Shown one piece after another: positions 1 through 13,100 of a stretch of DNA of 64,000 nt. The position numbers and the translations under genes were made by a program. Under the pieces are notes generated by a model. The model was not told the origin of the DNA and searched no databases. It was given only the letters and a program-made list of their open reading frames with translations. How positions within the stretch are numbered: the stretch's first letter is position 1; every line of letters starts with the position of its first letter. Origin of the DNA: Acholoe squamosa (lineage: Eukaryota; Annelida; Polychaeta; Phyllodocida; Polynoidae); the NCBI GenBank assembly GCA_949317995.1, contig OX439042.1, positions 16,037,174-16,101,173 of the forward strand. Direction: 5' to 3'.

Positions 1-1797
1 GTTATCTTCAGTATGCGTCATATGCGCTTACCCGTATGGTCCAATGTGTTCCTCCTCAATAAACGCCAAAACACCAGGCTACACAAAGCGACAAACGTGC
101 AGTAGCACATGACTTTACAAACGAGCCTCTACATCGGAACAATTTCCTAATCAAACAGACACTGCAAATACAGCAGTCACAAACACACATTTATAAAGTA
201 GTTAACACACGGTAGTCAGCATACACCTCACCTCTGTCAGCTGTCTGTCTACCTGTCTCTATTTGATGTTAACCCGCAAAAGTGTTTCCTACGTGCACCC
301 ACCACACTGTTAGAACCCCAACACGAAACGTAAACACGGGTAAAGCAGGACGCATACTGCACGCAGCGGACCCATTCCGATCCCTCACCGGGTGTGTGTG
401 TGGGGGGGGGTACATTATAAACACGCCACCCCCAGGTACCCCCAAGCCCTCCTCCTGCACAGCTTCTGTACCTGAGTGCATGTCTTTGCATTGCTTAAGT
501 GACCTAACTTGGGCCTGGTGATTAAGTTAGTAAATTAGTATGTGCTGGGGTAGGGGTCATTGCGGATTATGATAAGTGCTAATTTATATAAGTGGGTTGG
601 GAGGTGTCTGGTGGTATGGATTATGGGGATTATTGCATCAGGGGTAGATAATCAGCTGGTTGTTCCCATGCTAAGTATAGAAGGTAGTAGAGCTTTGTCC
701 TGCTATCTGGATAGTCACGATCACGCGTACCAATATCATTAAGGGAATAATATATGAATAGATATGCACAAAGGCTGGTAATCCAAGGCTAAGGCATTGG
801 CGTTTGGTGAAGAGGGTAACTTTAATTTTTTGACTCATTTTTGAAACAAATTATCCTTATTTCAGATTAGAAATATGGCCGATTGTTATGTAAGAAAATG
901 GCAGTCATCTTGTAACGCCATGATAGCTCATAATGTCTGAATTATGATGGTGGGAAAAGAAGCCCTATGAACAACTGTCCTAGAGAAATCTGGCAATGCT
1001 AGTCTCAAGTTTTCATGTATACGGTCTGTGCATTGCAAGGCATCTAGCGGCGGGCTCCTCTGTAGCCTGTAGCCTGAAGCAGAGCCCCGTCTACGGTGGG
1101 CTATACTACTTACAAGAACGTAACATAAAATGTACTGTGTCCACGCTGCTCGCCTTAAGTAGCATAGGATTCTGCATGTTTGTAGCTGGTCATGGTCTCT
1201 CTCACTCCACATCTTTGCCCCCCTCCCCTTCCCGATTTGATGTCATTCCCCAGTACAAGTGTGCACATTGAATTGTGGACACATTGGTAGGATGGCTGCG
1301 TTAGTAGGACTCGTTCCACATGAATTCATATGTATTTTCTCATTATTCTTAACGTAATGAATGGGTGCAACTAAATGAAAAATGTACAAGGTAGATGACT
1401 ATGTTATTATTCAAGGGAGTTGACTGTAGGGTCATAAACAGTCAGTCGTTGACTGCCCACAAGAATTGGCCCCTTTAGAAGATCAATGTTACCTGTTACC
1501 AACCCTTCTATAGATCTCACAGCTGTATGTTGTAGACCCTCCCTGTGATGTCCCACATGACAATCACGGGCCTGCATGGGTTCACCTAGGTACACTTATA
1601 CTCCAGACAACACGCCGCGGTGCATTTTGGGGACTAGAGTACATCCAGACCTAGCGGAGAAAGATTGACAACACTCCACACCCTGGGGGCACAGTGACGG
1701 CTTGTAGGGAGAAGGTGTGTGTGGTGGGAGGGGGAGGATGAGTTGGAGGGTGTCTAGCCGTTCAAGTGGAGCATAGTGACAGGCTCTGGTCGTATTG
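1..1797. other. Non-coding host DNA, no gene seen
   Basis: Only short ORFs in random frames occur here, with no recognisable domain, codon pattern or splice structure. A short run of G near 410 and pyrimidine-rich patches are the only compositional features. I see nothing else to annotate. Confidence 0.6.
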
Positions 1798-1931
1798 GTG
1801 CATGAATGCAGCCCTGTTGGGTTTGTTCACCAGGGCTGCATTTATGCATCATGTTGACCCTATAGGGTCGATACCCTCTTGAATAGTCAGCATGATGCAT
1901 CAAAACAGTGCAGTGCATTGGTGCATCATGC
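1798..1931. repeat. Palindromic repeat family, two copies
   Basis: Two imperfect hairpins of a family that recurs through the first 34 kb. The first has arms GGTGCATGAATGCAGCCCTG and CAGGGCTGCATTTATGCATC. The second runs from GATGCATC to GGTGCATCATG. The shared core is TGATGCAYNAATGCAG with its inverted partner. No coding capacity. Confidence 0.65.
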
Positions 1932-2357
1932 CCATAAGGACACATTGACATGGAGGCATCATGCCTTCCTTACATGACCAGGAGAGGTCGTCCAGGCGGC
2001 TAACCCTATAGCCTGGGGCAAAACCCCAATTCTAGTCCGTGTAGTACTTACTCCATCTATTTCTGCACGGCCTTTCGATCCTCTCACCGACCCACCCACC
2101 CACCCACTCTCCCCCATCCATAGGACTCTAGCTCCAAACCCTTTTAACTCTTTTATGCCTAGCATTTTATTTTGCTGCATGCCTCTTTGGTGCTGACAGA
2201 GTAGAGCATTGCAGCCCTAACAACACGCACTAGGACTATATACTAACATTGCAGGATCGGATGTCTAATATGGCGCGACTATTGCTCACACTGGTTACCA
2301 GCGGTTATCACCAATAATAACAGTTATCAGCTGGGTACCATCTGCACCCGACAAGTA

Positions 2358-3219
2358 CACTGCAAAAATGGTGTTTAGATCCTAAACACAATTCTAAACA
2401 TATTCTTGCAACGTTTTTGTAATCAAATTAATTTCCTACACATGTTTAGCCAAACAATGTGCTTAGCCCAAGTGTTTAGAAATCTAGGTGTTTAGGTTTA
2501 AACTTTGTGTTTAGATGTTTATGAATTTTTGTGTTTAGATGTCTAAATGCTTTGACGGAGAGGGTGTGCAGACATGTATACATTAAAAAAAAAAAGATGT
2601 CTTTTGTTTGTTTTCTCATTTACAGGGGGGTTATTTACATGTCAGTCTCCAAAGATTTCAGCCACACATATCTACATGTGCATGTATGTACACACTGCAT
2701 CAGAATAAGAGACTTGAGAAAGTACAACAGCTTGGCAGGAAGGAAATTGCTTTGTCTATTCCAGAATAACATGAAATAGGTATCAGTCATTGAGCTTATT
2801 GATTATTTCATGCTAATGATGGTGGTGTAAGGTGAATATAGTCAACTTTCTATTGCCCTTTCTATTCTCATGACATTTAATGAATAGAAACTATAATAAA
2901 CAAGCGGTTTGGGTACATTTGTCACAAAAATTGATTATAATTGTGTAAAGATAGTCCATTCAAAGGTAGTGCTGCTACCTGGTGTGGATTCAACATCCAA
3001 GTATCTAAACATAATGATGTCTAAATCTAAACATCTATTATTCAACTGTTTAAACTCTGAACATCTAAACATGTTTAGCAAAAATGTTTATGTAGTTAGA
3101 ATAAAAGTGTTCATTTCCTAAATGTGTAGTTGATGAGACACCTAACTGACCTATATGTTTAGGTTTTAAACGTGTTTAGAACTAAACATGTTTAAAATCT
3201 AAACACCTTTTTTGCAGTG
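2358..3219. mobile_element. MITE-like element with CACTGCAAAAA ends
   Basis: The 862-bp segment begins CACTGCAAAAATGG and ends CTTTTTTGCAGTG. The terminal inverted repeats continue through GTGTTTAGAT and its inverse. TA flanks both ends and may be a 2-bp target duplication. The interior is full of TGTTTAGA/TCTAAACA sub-repeats and has no transposase, so it is probably a non-autonomous DNA transposon. The superfamily is not settled by what is visible. Confidence 0.7.
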
Positions 3220-3622
3220 TATGCAGTGAATAGTTGGGATTATTTCATGGACTGATAATAAATCCTGCTAAGTCGGTATACATTGTGCATGATGTCTACT
3301 CTAAATGCCCAAGCACAAAAAGTACCTGACATGAGCTATGTTTTGCCGTATGGCAATAAGGGAAGGATTGTATCGTGGTGTGGTCCCCATGAGGTGAACT
3401 GCTTAGAGTCCCATGGGGTTCAAAAAACGGAGTTTGGAATAATACAATCTACAACATCCATTACTATGTACATTCATCATAATGATAAATATCATTAGTT
3501 TGTAGTCTGAATTTATAGAGATAAATTCTGTAGTTCTTTTTTGTATTTAGAGTAGATGGATGGGGCGATGTTAAAACTTTAAGGACAACAAGATTCCTCC
3601 ATATTCATGTTTCATTGTCGTC
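3220..3622. other. Non-coding spacer
   Basis: No gene, RNA or clear repeat seen between the MITE-like element and the next perfect hairpin. Confidence 0.5.
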
Positions 3623-3674
3623 ATGCACCAATGCAGTGCTGGCGAGTCTACTCGCCAGCACTGCATTGGTGCAT
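3623..3674. repeat. Perfect hairpin of the palindromic family
   Basis: A 24-bp perfectly complementary stem with a 4-base loop (TCTA). The left arm starts ATGCACCAATGCAGTG and the right arm is its exact complement ending CATTGGTGCAT. It is the best preserved member of the dispersed family. Confidence 0.85.
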
Positions 3675-4217
3675 CATGTTTCAATCCTGTAAGATCATTA
3701 TGATGCATAACCCTACATGGTGAGTTACTTCCCATTGTAACATTCATGCCTAGTTACAAATGAACACAAAGCAATAATGTCTTATGTTACCCTTAAAGGA
3801 TTCAGCAGGGACCTTGGAGAGGGGAGTTGATGTAGAAGTATGACTCACACGGCCCTATCGGCGATCAGCTGTCCCCTCCCCCATCCCCCAATCAAACCAT
3901 GCCCTGCCACTGTCGCTGCTGCAGCACAGGGCCCGGGGCAATCATGTAAAATTAACACAAAGTGTCCACATTGCAAATTATTTCCCAGGTTTTGAGCATT
4001 TCTACCCTCGGCTCCCTCTCTCCTCATCGAGCATATTCCCTCCAGTAGTTTATTCTCCTGCCTTCATCAATAGACTCCCCTCCTGACCCTCCACCCTTTG
4101 TTCTAGTTCTCCTTGTCAGCTTGTGTACCTTCCTTAGCCATTTGATGGCCACATATTGCTTTGGTACACGGTTTTAATTGTAACTCTGATATTAACCTTG
4201 TGAGTCAGTCATATCTT
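3675..4217. other. Non-coding spacer
   Basis: No ORF with domain features, no RNA gene and no repeat recognised. Confidence 0.5.
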
Positions 4218-4470
4218 CACTGAAAAAAAAAATTTCTTACTCACTTGAGTCTAGATCCAGACTCAGGTAGTGTCGCCAAAATAAGTATGATTTGAGACTC
4301 AGTCTGATCATAGGATTATACTCAGCCAGAGACAGAGTATCACCCCGGAATCAGCCTCAGGATCTGCCAGAATATCACCCCAGGATCAGGCTGAGTCTCA
4401 AAACATAATCATTTTGGCGACATTGCCTGAGTCTGGATCCAGACCCAAATGAGTAAGATTTTTTTCAGTG
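4218..4470. mobile_element. MITE-like element with CACTGAAAAAA ends
   Basis: A 253-bp segment that folds back on itself. It begins CACTGAAAAAAA and ends TTTTTTTCAGTG. The arms share TGAGTC, GGATCCAGAC-type and TCGCCAAAAT/ATTTTGGCGA blocks over about 70 bp. It is related in its ends to the elements at 27332 and 32731. No transposase, so it would be non-autonomous. A target-site duplication is not clear. Confidence 0.75.
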
Positions 4471-4927
4471 TGATTGATACACTCCTGCTATCTTAATCCC
4501 TCACATATAAGGGATTGTAAGCGAGGAAAGGCCCTTATGGTGCCTGGTAGTATTTGGCTAAAGCTGGAAGTGTGCCTTATAGGCAAGAACATTATGTGAT
4601 ATAAAATAACATCAAACTTCTAAATTGTCAAGTCCTAGATGCCTCTTATAGCCTTGCCTTCAACTCAGGGTGCGTTTTATACACGGGGTACTCCCTATAA
4701 GCGAGTTTTATCTCTTTAAGTGTGCACGAAACAGAAATGGAGAAATTGCGAGTGGCTCCTCAGCACTGCATTGGAGCACCATGCATAGTAACAAATAATC
4801 ATGAATTGTCGTCCTTTAAGCGTTAGTTTACTGTTCTTCATCCCTTTTCCTTCATCGTCTCCTTCTACACAGAGAAAAGAACACTGATCGCTTTGACGCA
4901 TACTGCACAGGTCACAATTTGTCTCCC

Positions 4928-5812
4928 ACATGACATGTATGAAGGCATGTCAAATGAGGTTGACCCTCTCATATTTGGTTCGTCAACTCCATTTGACATG
5001 CGTAATGAAGACACGTCACATATTTCTGATCCATTCACCTGAGTGCTAGGTAATACTGTGAGACAATTATGTAAGGGTCAAGAACAGTCAATAACTATGT
5101 ACCAATGGTTCAATCAAGGGAGGCCTATAATAGAAGGCAGGGGATATCATAGTCCCACAGGCCTTCAACACTAAGGCACTTTTTCCTATCTACAGAACTC
5201 CTACTTGACTGAGGACCTCTATGCAGTCCATAAGACAAGGGCATGGAGGTGCATGGCAATGCCATATGTCTCCCTGTACTGTAGATACTGAGATTATAGA
5301 TTGTGGGTTAGAATACAGTCCTTTGGTATTTTCACTGACCCACACATAAGGTGTCTAACCACTCCAGTTGGAGTATTCAGGATGGTGGGTGTCTATTTTG
5401 ATATTCAATAACAAATGCAGATTTAACAATGAAATAGAATTCACTACCATTCATTGATAGTATTTACAGACCTTAGTGATCTATTCTTCATGAAAACAAA
5501 ATGACACAGATACATCACATGTCTCAAGTGTTGGTAGTACTTCTTGGTAGTGATTAGTCCTGGTACCAAAATGGTTGTTTGCTCCATCTAGTGGAATATC
5601 CTAGAACAATTATGTATGTCAAACCATCACATGTCAAGTGCCTTCGACATGGCCGTGACCCTAGTCAACTCACAGATGACATGGCATTTTAAGGCATGTC
5701 AAATCATATGAGGATTACTGTGTGCTACAGTTGTCATGGTGACATATGTGCACATGTCCCAATGACGTGTGCTCTCTGTGTCAAATCAAGTTGACATGGG
5801 TATACATGTCAT
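4928..5812. repeat. Candidate foldback element, degenerate
   Basis: The left part carries TGACATGTATGAAGGCATGT followed by CAAATGAGGTTGAC. The right part carries an inverted version ending GGTATACATGTCA. Several TGTCAAAT motifs lie between. The similarity is imperfect and the ends are not fixed, so this is a weak call. A CAGTG end at 5835 may mark the true terminus. Confidence 0.4.
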
Positions 5813-6078
5813 TTTGTCAGGAAGACTTTTTTCAGTGTATTTCTTGTACCTTAGATGCACCCTTACCCGCCCCTTATACAAAACTTCCTTTATTGCCAAA
5901 ATGATACCCGTAAGACACACATAGATTGACTCATTACAGCTCAGACACCCATACATTGTCACCCCCACCCTTTATACAGAGATATCAAATAATGTACTCA
6001 CCCAACGTAACCCATATCGATTACACAGCCCGACCTCTTATACCCCAATCACTACCACACCCACTCTGCACCCTTGAC

Positions 6079-6082
<4 letters not shown>

Positions 6083-6147
<65 letters not shown>
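6083..6147. repeat. (CT)n microsatellite
   Basis: About 32 uninterrupted CT dinucleotides. The poly-Leu/Ser and Arg-Glu reading frames over it are artefacts of the repeat. Confidence 0.98.
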
Positions 6148-6149
<2 letters not shown>

Positions 6150-7386
6150 CAATGTAACATGTTACCTTATCAATACCTGTGTAGAGTAAGACACATGCGT
6201 TTATAGTAGATGATGCTAGCTTGGCACATAGCCAGAAGGACCCACATCTAAGGGGTCTACTATCTCCCCCTCCACCAGACACCACCCCTCCCAACCCTCA
6301 CCCTCAGGATCCTTGTGTAATGTTTGATCCTCCAGGTCTGTCTGTGGTTTGGGTCTCCTACTACCCCCTCCCCTTGAGGTGCACTATGACAGTGGTGTGG
6401 GTGGGTGCCGGGGTTGGGTGGGCAGGATGGATGACCTCCCTTAGGGTGGCCTACTTCCTCGGAGTCCCACCTGTGTGGGTCTGTTGGAGAATTGTCATGG
6501 TCCAAAACCACACCATGTAGAAGTCTAGATCCATACACAGTGAATCCACCATCTTAAATTTAACTTGGTCTGGTAATTAATGAGACCTGCCAGGGTCTAT
6601 AATAATGATGCAGATTTTTAAAAAGAAGACCCATACCAAGACCACGCTTGAATTACATTAAAGTTTCAATGGCAACCTAGTCCCTACATTATCAACGAAT
6701 ATCGCCAGACTCAGCTCTCGTCCTATTTGATGCATATAAGACTCGAACTAGATATAGAGATAGATGGGTCGGACTCCAATCAAGTTCGCCGAATTGCTAG
6801 CACATATCATCTTTCCACTCATGAATATCACTTTATGTCATGGCTGATACAAACGTCACTATAGATTAATACTAGAACTGCCGTATTTAATGGGGACATT
6901 GAATACAATGTGTCCATATTCAATGGGTGTCCGACATCTTGGATTTTGAACAGATCTGAGCTGTTCTTCTTTTTTTTAAAAGCAAAATAACCCCCTAGGC
7001 CATGACATAAATGCAAAAGTCCACTTATTTGCTTATATATACCATGCAGATATGTGTCAATTTCTCGTATTCATAATGATCATGTTTTACTACATAGAGT
7101 AATCTTACATCATAATTCTCCTCTGAAGTGCCACGCCTGTAAATCATACACGTGTGTCACAGAGGAGCTGTCAAAAAACCAATATTACTAGAAATGTACT
7201 ATGTGGGTAATCTGGTAATTACAGCTAATTAATTTCCATCTCCACATCTCAGCACATAACTTTATGTAATACTATGTAAGCCTTCCTCCATAGTGTCCAC
7301 AACCTCTTCCTCCTTCTACCTAATCAATGTCACTCACTAACCATTTATGTGTCACATAATGCATTAAGGTATCATGCCCATTTGGC
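6148..7386. other. Non-coding spacer
   Basis: Short ORFs on both strands around 6220-6540 mirror each other in C/G-rich sequence and show no domain. I see no RNA gene or clear transposon here. Confidence 0.5.
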
Positions 7387-7695
7387 ATTATGATGCATGA
7401 ATGCATCTCTTGCAAATCTGCTCACCAGGGATGTATCCATGCATCACACCAACGCTATGACGTTTGTTCAGTGCTGAAGGGTCAGCATGATGTACCAATG
7501 CAGCGCTGGCGTGTGGAATCGCCAGGATTGCATCGGTGCATCATGACAACAAAGGAACATAGACCTAGAGGCATCATGCAGCTTTTAAAGGTTTATTAAC
7601 CCTGTAAGGGCCGCTCATGCATCAATGCATCATGCCCATTGGCCTTCATGATGCACCAATGAAGTGCTCACCAGCATTTCATTGGTGCACTTCAT
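7387..7695. repeat. Palindromic repeat family, cluster of copies
   Basis: At least three imperfect copies: one from GATGCATGAATGCATC to ATGCATCACACC, one from TGTACCAATGCAGCGCTGGC to GCATCGGTGCATCATG, and one from GATGCACCAATGAAGTGC to CATTTCATTGGTGCAC. Same core as the perfect hairpin at 3623. Confidence 0.65.
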
Positions 7696-8863
7696 TGGTT
7701 AAGGGTGATGTGACAGCCACAGAACTCATCACACTATCCTTCTTTATATGTACTTGACGTTATTACAGCTGTTACCTGTCAACTACTGTCAACCACCGGT
7801 TTGTGCTGCTAAATAGAACCCTAATCATGACAGGAGGTGGGGATGACGTATACTATAGGACTCAGTATGGATCCCTATTGGATCTAGCATTTTGAATTTC
7901 GCTGGTTGAGGTAAAACCCACTGATAAGACATAGCATGATGGGTACCTTGTCCCTGGTTAACACCCACTTCCAGGGACATGCTAGTCCCATCTCATCAGT
8001 TCTTATCAGTGTATATCGCCAGAACCGATCCAGATCCGCCTGTGGCCAATAGAGAAGGCCATGAAGGTGATCACCCTAGACTTATCTAGTGTTGCTGACT
8101 TACTATATCTGAGGATTTCCTTCAATTATACTTGAGGGGCACGCTTGACAAATGTCAATATGAACACAATCAGGAGATGGAAAAATAGGGACTGGCAATA
8201 TTCAATCAATAGGTTACTAACATAGAAAGTACAGACAAACTATCTTCTATCTTTTATCTTCTATAACCATTCAATATATAAAACAATCCAGTACACTATG
8301 ACGGAAAAGCTGCTTGCTCAGCAGTCTTCTGTATACATATTGGCAACCCCTACCAACTCACATTACCATCCAGTACCTATCCCTACCCCTATCAACCCTA
8401 CCCCACCCCCATGTATAACAGCTGTACTATAGTGTCTGGTGGTATTGTACATGTCTATGTGTTCACTCACACCTGCCTCTCACCCCTGCCTCTCACACCT
8501 TATAGGCTTAACCTGCCCCCCTACCCCAAGGGCAGAAGATATTAACCATTCATGGGCAGTATGCTGCCTTCCTCATAGTTTCATACAAATGCAAACATGT
8601 TAATCATTTGGATGCATATCATCATTGAGTGGTGGGTATAATACCGGTATATGAATGAAGCAAGGGCAGTAATGAAACTATGATAAGGATAACTGGTAAA
8701 ATCATACAAGTCATATGCTGTCGTGTAATCATTTCTTATTGTTAATGCTAGAAACATGTTTGACACCATTGCTATATCCATGCACAATGGAAACAGGGGT
8801 ACATAACTATATAGTACATTTTAAGGCCCTAAAGTAATATAAAGTTCATGTTTCTCGGTCCTT
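7696..8863. other. Non-coding spacer
   Basis: AT-rich sequence without recognisable genes. Small ORFs around 8581-8787 lack any supporting feature. Confidence 0.5.
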
Positions 8864-8926
8864 ATGATGCACGAATGCAGTGATGTTGATTCTATACCCG
8901 CCAGTACTGCATTAGTGCATCATACA
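8864..8926. repeat. Palindromic repeat family copy
   Basis: Arms TGATGCACGAATGCAGTG and ACTGCATTAGTGCATCAT around a central TTGATTCTATACCCGCC-type loop. Confidence 0.65.
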
Positions 8927-9814
8927 AACTCATCAGCCCCAGTGATCAGTATATATAATGTATTACCATACTGTGTGGCCCCTAAAGGGTTAAAGCATCG
9001 TACTTACCTAACCCTACCTAACAGTAGCAGGTGTACACTCATGTGCACAGTGGGCCTAGATGATGAGGCTTCTCCTTATGTAACCTCCTACTGCATGGTG
9101 AGAGTTCATTACCAGTGGAGGGCCTTATAGTTATAGGTCCCTGTAGCACAGGGGTACTTAAACTCTGTGTATTAATATAATCCTGTCATCCCATTTTAAC
9201 TATTCTGTGTGCCTGTTGGAGGTAAGATTGTGGAGGGAACAAAGGCATTGCTTCCATCAACTCAATCTTATTTGATAGGATGCGAACAGGAAATGGTAGA
9301 ATGTGTGTATGTTGCATCCATTGCAATGTTTATAGGATGTGTTAATCAACCAGTCCTGTGCGCACTGGGATACGCGTACATGTACTGGAGAGAGTAAAGG
9401 AGTGCCTTGACAAGAAGATTAGATTTAGGGGTGTTCTATACCGTAGCATTGTTCAAATGCTGTCTGGTAATTTTGTGGCATTATTTATGTTACATAGAGA
9501 TCAAATGTAAACGCCAAGCAAGGAGAGTCTCAGTCGTTTTCTGTCAGACTGTGGTTTCTTGGATTTTTGCGTAAAGACATTAAGCAGGGGAAAGGCAGCG
9601 TTCACTTCTGATGTGACTTGAGAGAGATAATTCCCACGGCCTAATCCTACCTATGAGCGTTTTGTGAATCATCAGATCTAATCAAGCTCTCTTCTAAACC
9701 TCTCTTAACCCTTTTAAGAAAGTGTAGTCATTTAATGCAGTATTCCCAATATAGTTATGGCAGAAAAATGCAGCGCTGGAGAATAACTTACCCGTGAAAT
9801 TACATTGTATCATA
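8927..9814. other. Non-coding spacer
   Basis: No gene or repeat structure recognised. Confidence 0.5.
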
Positions 9815-10158
9815 CCAGCCAGTTTACACACTTCCATGGGGGCGTCATGATACACTAATGCAGCATGGTGAGTGACCCACCAGTGTTCCATTGGTGCATA
9901 CCAGCCAGTTTACACACTTCCATGGGGGCATCATGATACACTAATGCAGCATAGTGAGTGACCCACCAGTGTTCCATTGGTGCATACCAGCCAGTTTACA
10001 CACTTCCATGGGGGCATCATGATACACTAATGCAGCATGGTGAGTGACCCACCAGTGTTCCATTGGTGCATACCAGCCAGTTTACACACTTCCATGGGGG
10101 CATCATGATACACTAATGCAGCATGGTGAGTGACCCACCAGTGTTCCATTGGTGCATC
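9815..10158. repeat. Tandem array, four copies of an 86-bp unit
   Basis: Copies start CCAGCCAGTTTACACAC at 9815, 9901, 9987 and 10073, an exact 86-bp period with only a few substitutions. Each unit contains a half of the dispersed palindrome (ATGATACACTAATGCAGC ... TTCCATTGGTGCA). The array may therefore have grown from one palindrome copy. Confidence 0.92.
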
Positions 10159-13100
10159 ATGATAGCTAATGCTCACACCGCCCTGAAAGGTTTAGATACC
10201 TTCCCAACCATGGAGCTACTCTCAGACCGATCCAGCTCCAGGCTGTCCATTACAGAAAAACTATTTCCGACCCAATTTCTATCAACCTCACCATTCTTTT
10301 TTTTTCTGCCCCATAGTTTCCCTTCTCTAAAGAAGTCAGCCACCACCTTGCCACCTCTGGCTTTTAGGCATAATGACCATGCTCTGTCCCATCATTGGGG
10401 ACATTCTCCGCCTAGCTTAGGCGGATCCTGAGTCATCACGCCTAACAAAAGCTCCAAAGGCAGGCCTAACAGACGCTTCCCCCATTTCCTCCTGCACTAG
10501 TCCTATTCGGCACGCAGAAGGAGGGGGAAACACGGGCTTTATTTTGAAGCTGCATCTTATTTTGATATGATTTGTTCTTGTACAATGCCCTGATTTGATC
10601 ATGTCTTGAAAGGTCTCTGTTGAAATTCTGTTCAGAGGATCTAGGAAATGTAATCAATTAAGGCATATGGCTGTACGTAATGACATTTACATATATCCTA
10701 CAGTTGTGTACTTCTCTCAAGTACAGAAGCATTGGTAAGGCTAAGGTAGAACAAAAATGGTCAGCCATTATGTTTCATTATGATCTAATCGTACTTCAGA
10801 AGTAAGTCTTTTTATGTACTTTGATGGGCACAAGTCCCTGAAAATAATGTTTGCAGTTGCAAAGACATAGGAGAGGGCTTTGATGTTGACCGAGGAAGAC
10901 TGGTTTACTCGAAGGAACCTATGAGCCTCTGCCTTTGTCTTTGGTGATGGTAACTATCCAGATGGATCTAAAATCTTTGCTATCATATCCAGTTTTCTGG
11001 TAATGTAATGGTTGGATGTCAAGACTTTCTGAACTAGTGTAGGAAAGGGGGCGGGGAAATAATATGGAAGTCCCCTCTCTTGGTTCCCGGTATATGCCTA
11101 TATAAAGGTATGCTAGGAGGGTCCCCCACCCCCCTACCCCCAGCCCGCATAACCAAGATCCCTGCCTCCCTCCCCCGTCAATACAAGGATGCCTCATATG
11201 CCTCTGTTCTGTTAGTGACCGTAGTCGTGATGGATTTTGGACGACCTTAATGCGGTCCAAGTCCAGCCAATATTGCTGCCTAATCCGGCAGATTGAGGGT
11301 GTGTGTTCAGGGGGGTCTTCTCTAGCTGTCTCCTCTATCCACTGTCTCACACCCACTCAATATGCTAACCCTTAGCCGGCAAGTGTCACCAAGGTCTTAA
11401 CTCTCTATGGGGTGTATGATATCGGCATGATGCAGGTATGGTGCCCAAAACATTGCTGAAAAGTAGATTTACAGCACTACACTGGTGCCCTTTGAGAAAC
11501 CATCAGTGCTACGTGTAATAGATCATCATTAAGGTGACAAGTGGGGATAATCCGTGTGGCTTTTAATGGTTGAACTGTTATATATTCACATACAGGTGAG
11601 TTTTGTAAAAGTCATATCCTTCGCACTACACTGAGTTTTCACCATGGTAAATACTCTTCTTTAATGATAGTATAAGGAGGGTTTCGGATCTTTTATTACT
11701 TCTTTCAGTTCCTCCATTTTATGGTTTTACTTCACGTCAGTGACTCTGAGCATAATTCCTGTTATCTAGCACCCCCTCAACACGTAAGATTATCTGGAGC
11801 CACTGCACTTTCACTACTTCCCAGAGTTATCCCTTATTTCTCGCTCTGATTTCTTAACTTCTCTCAACAAAGCAAAGGTGTGGTGGTTCCCTCCCCCCTC
11901 CTTCTTTAACCTTAACCAAAGCCTACTTTTGATCCCCTTACACTGTACACCCAACAACCCTCACACTAACCCTTTGACCCTTTCCTTATATGGTGTGTCA
12001 TTATCCACGCTTCCACCCCGTCCCCTCCCATCACAGTTTTCACTTCATAAAGGCAATGTCATTTTACCAGGTACCCCATGTACTTTTACTATCGAGTTAC
12101 AACTTTCTGATCAGCTGACTATCACGATCTGAACCCACCTTCCCCTGGAAGTTCTCCACCCCTCCTCCCCCCCCCCATCTCCCTTTCCTTTCCTACCGTT
12201 AGCTGCTGATCAGGGGCGCTCTCTGGTGGCACTGGATGACAACGCTACCTCCGCCCGGCCATCCGGCTTGGAGAGTGAGAGAAGGGTTTTGTGCAATGGA
12301 TATTTTTCTAATTAATCCGACTGAGCTGGATCTTCGATCCCCAGCCTCCCCTCGTGCCGCCCCTTCAGAACATGTCCTGCGGCTACGGGCTCAGGCTGGG
12401 TGGGGTGCTGTGACACAGGCGTGACCTAGTTTTGATGAAAAAGATGCGTCTCCAGCTCACCCCACCACCCACCCTGCCTAACCCTGCCAGCCTCCCCCTG
12501 ACAACCGCATCCCGCCCCTCGCCTGCCCCAAACCCCCATGTTCATGTACTACTACTACCTCTGTCTGATCATCCTGTACCTACAGGAAGGAAGTGAGGTG
12601 TGTGTGTTGGGAGATATGGGAATGACTTATGGAAGTTGTACAACTTGGTACCTGAGGTAGTAGAGGTGGTACAGTAACCCTAGCGGCTCTCACTCCAGCA
12701 CACCTTATTAAGGCTTCCTTGTAACGAGCTGATTTGCCTTTGCCCCCCTCCACCTCTTTTTTCACGCCCGGCTCGTTCTCGCGAGATCTGGGCCCGGATA
12801 TCGCGTGACTGTGTGAGAGTGTGGAGTGTGCGGCGTCTGTTCCCGGGGGTATATAGCGGTTAGAGCCGACACGGCTGGTTGAACCCATGCTGAAATATTA
12901 AACAGCGTTTACCAACAAACTCCCACGGACATCTGTGATTGTTTCCCATTGCTGTTGCTGCTACATGTAGAAAGTGTTTGAGTTAGGCCGTAAGTAGCCA
13001 CATCCTGAGACTGTATGAAAGGATTCAAAGCTCAAACAAGACTTAGATTCTTAGATCAAGGATCCCCTGTATTTGCTTATTTTATTCCACTGTTTCTTTG

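Noticed and set aside
6052..6294. ORFs over the CT microsatellite
   Set aside because: Dinucleotide repeat translation. No domain outside the repeat.
9815..10158. CRISPR-like array
   Set aside because: The whole 86-bp unit repeats without distinct spacers, and the context is eukaryotic.
10919..11356. A 145-codon minus-strand ORF
   Set aside because: The longest non-repeat frame in the first 34 kb, but no recognisable domain, low complexity in parts and no supporting signals.
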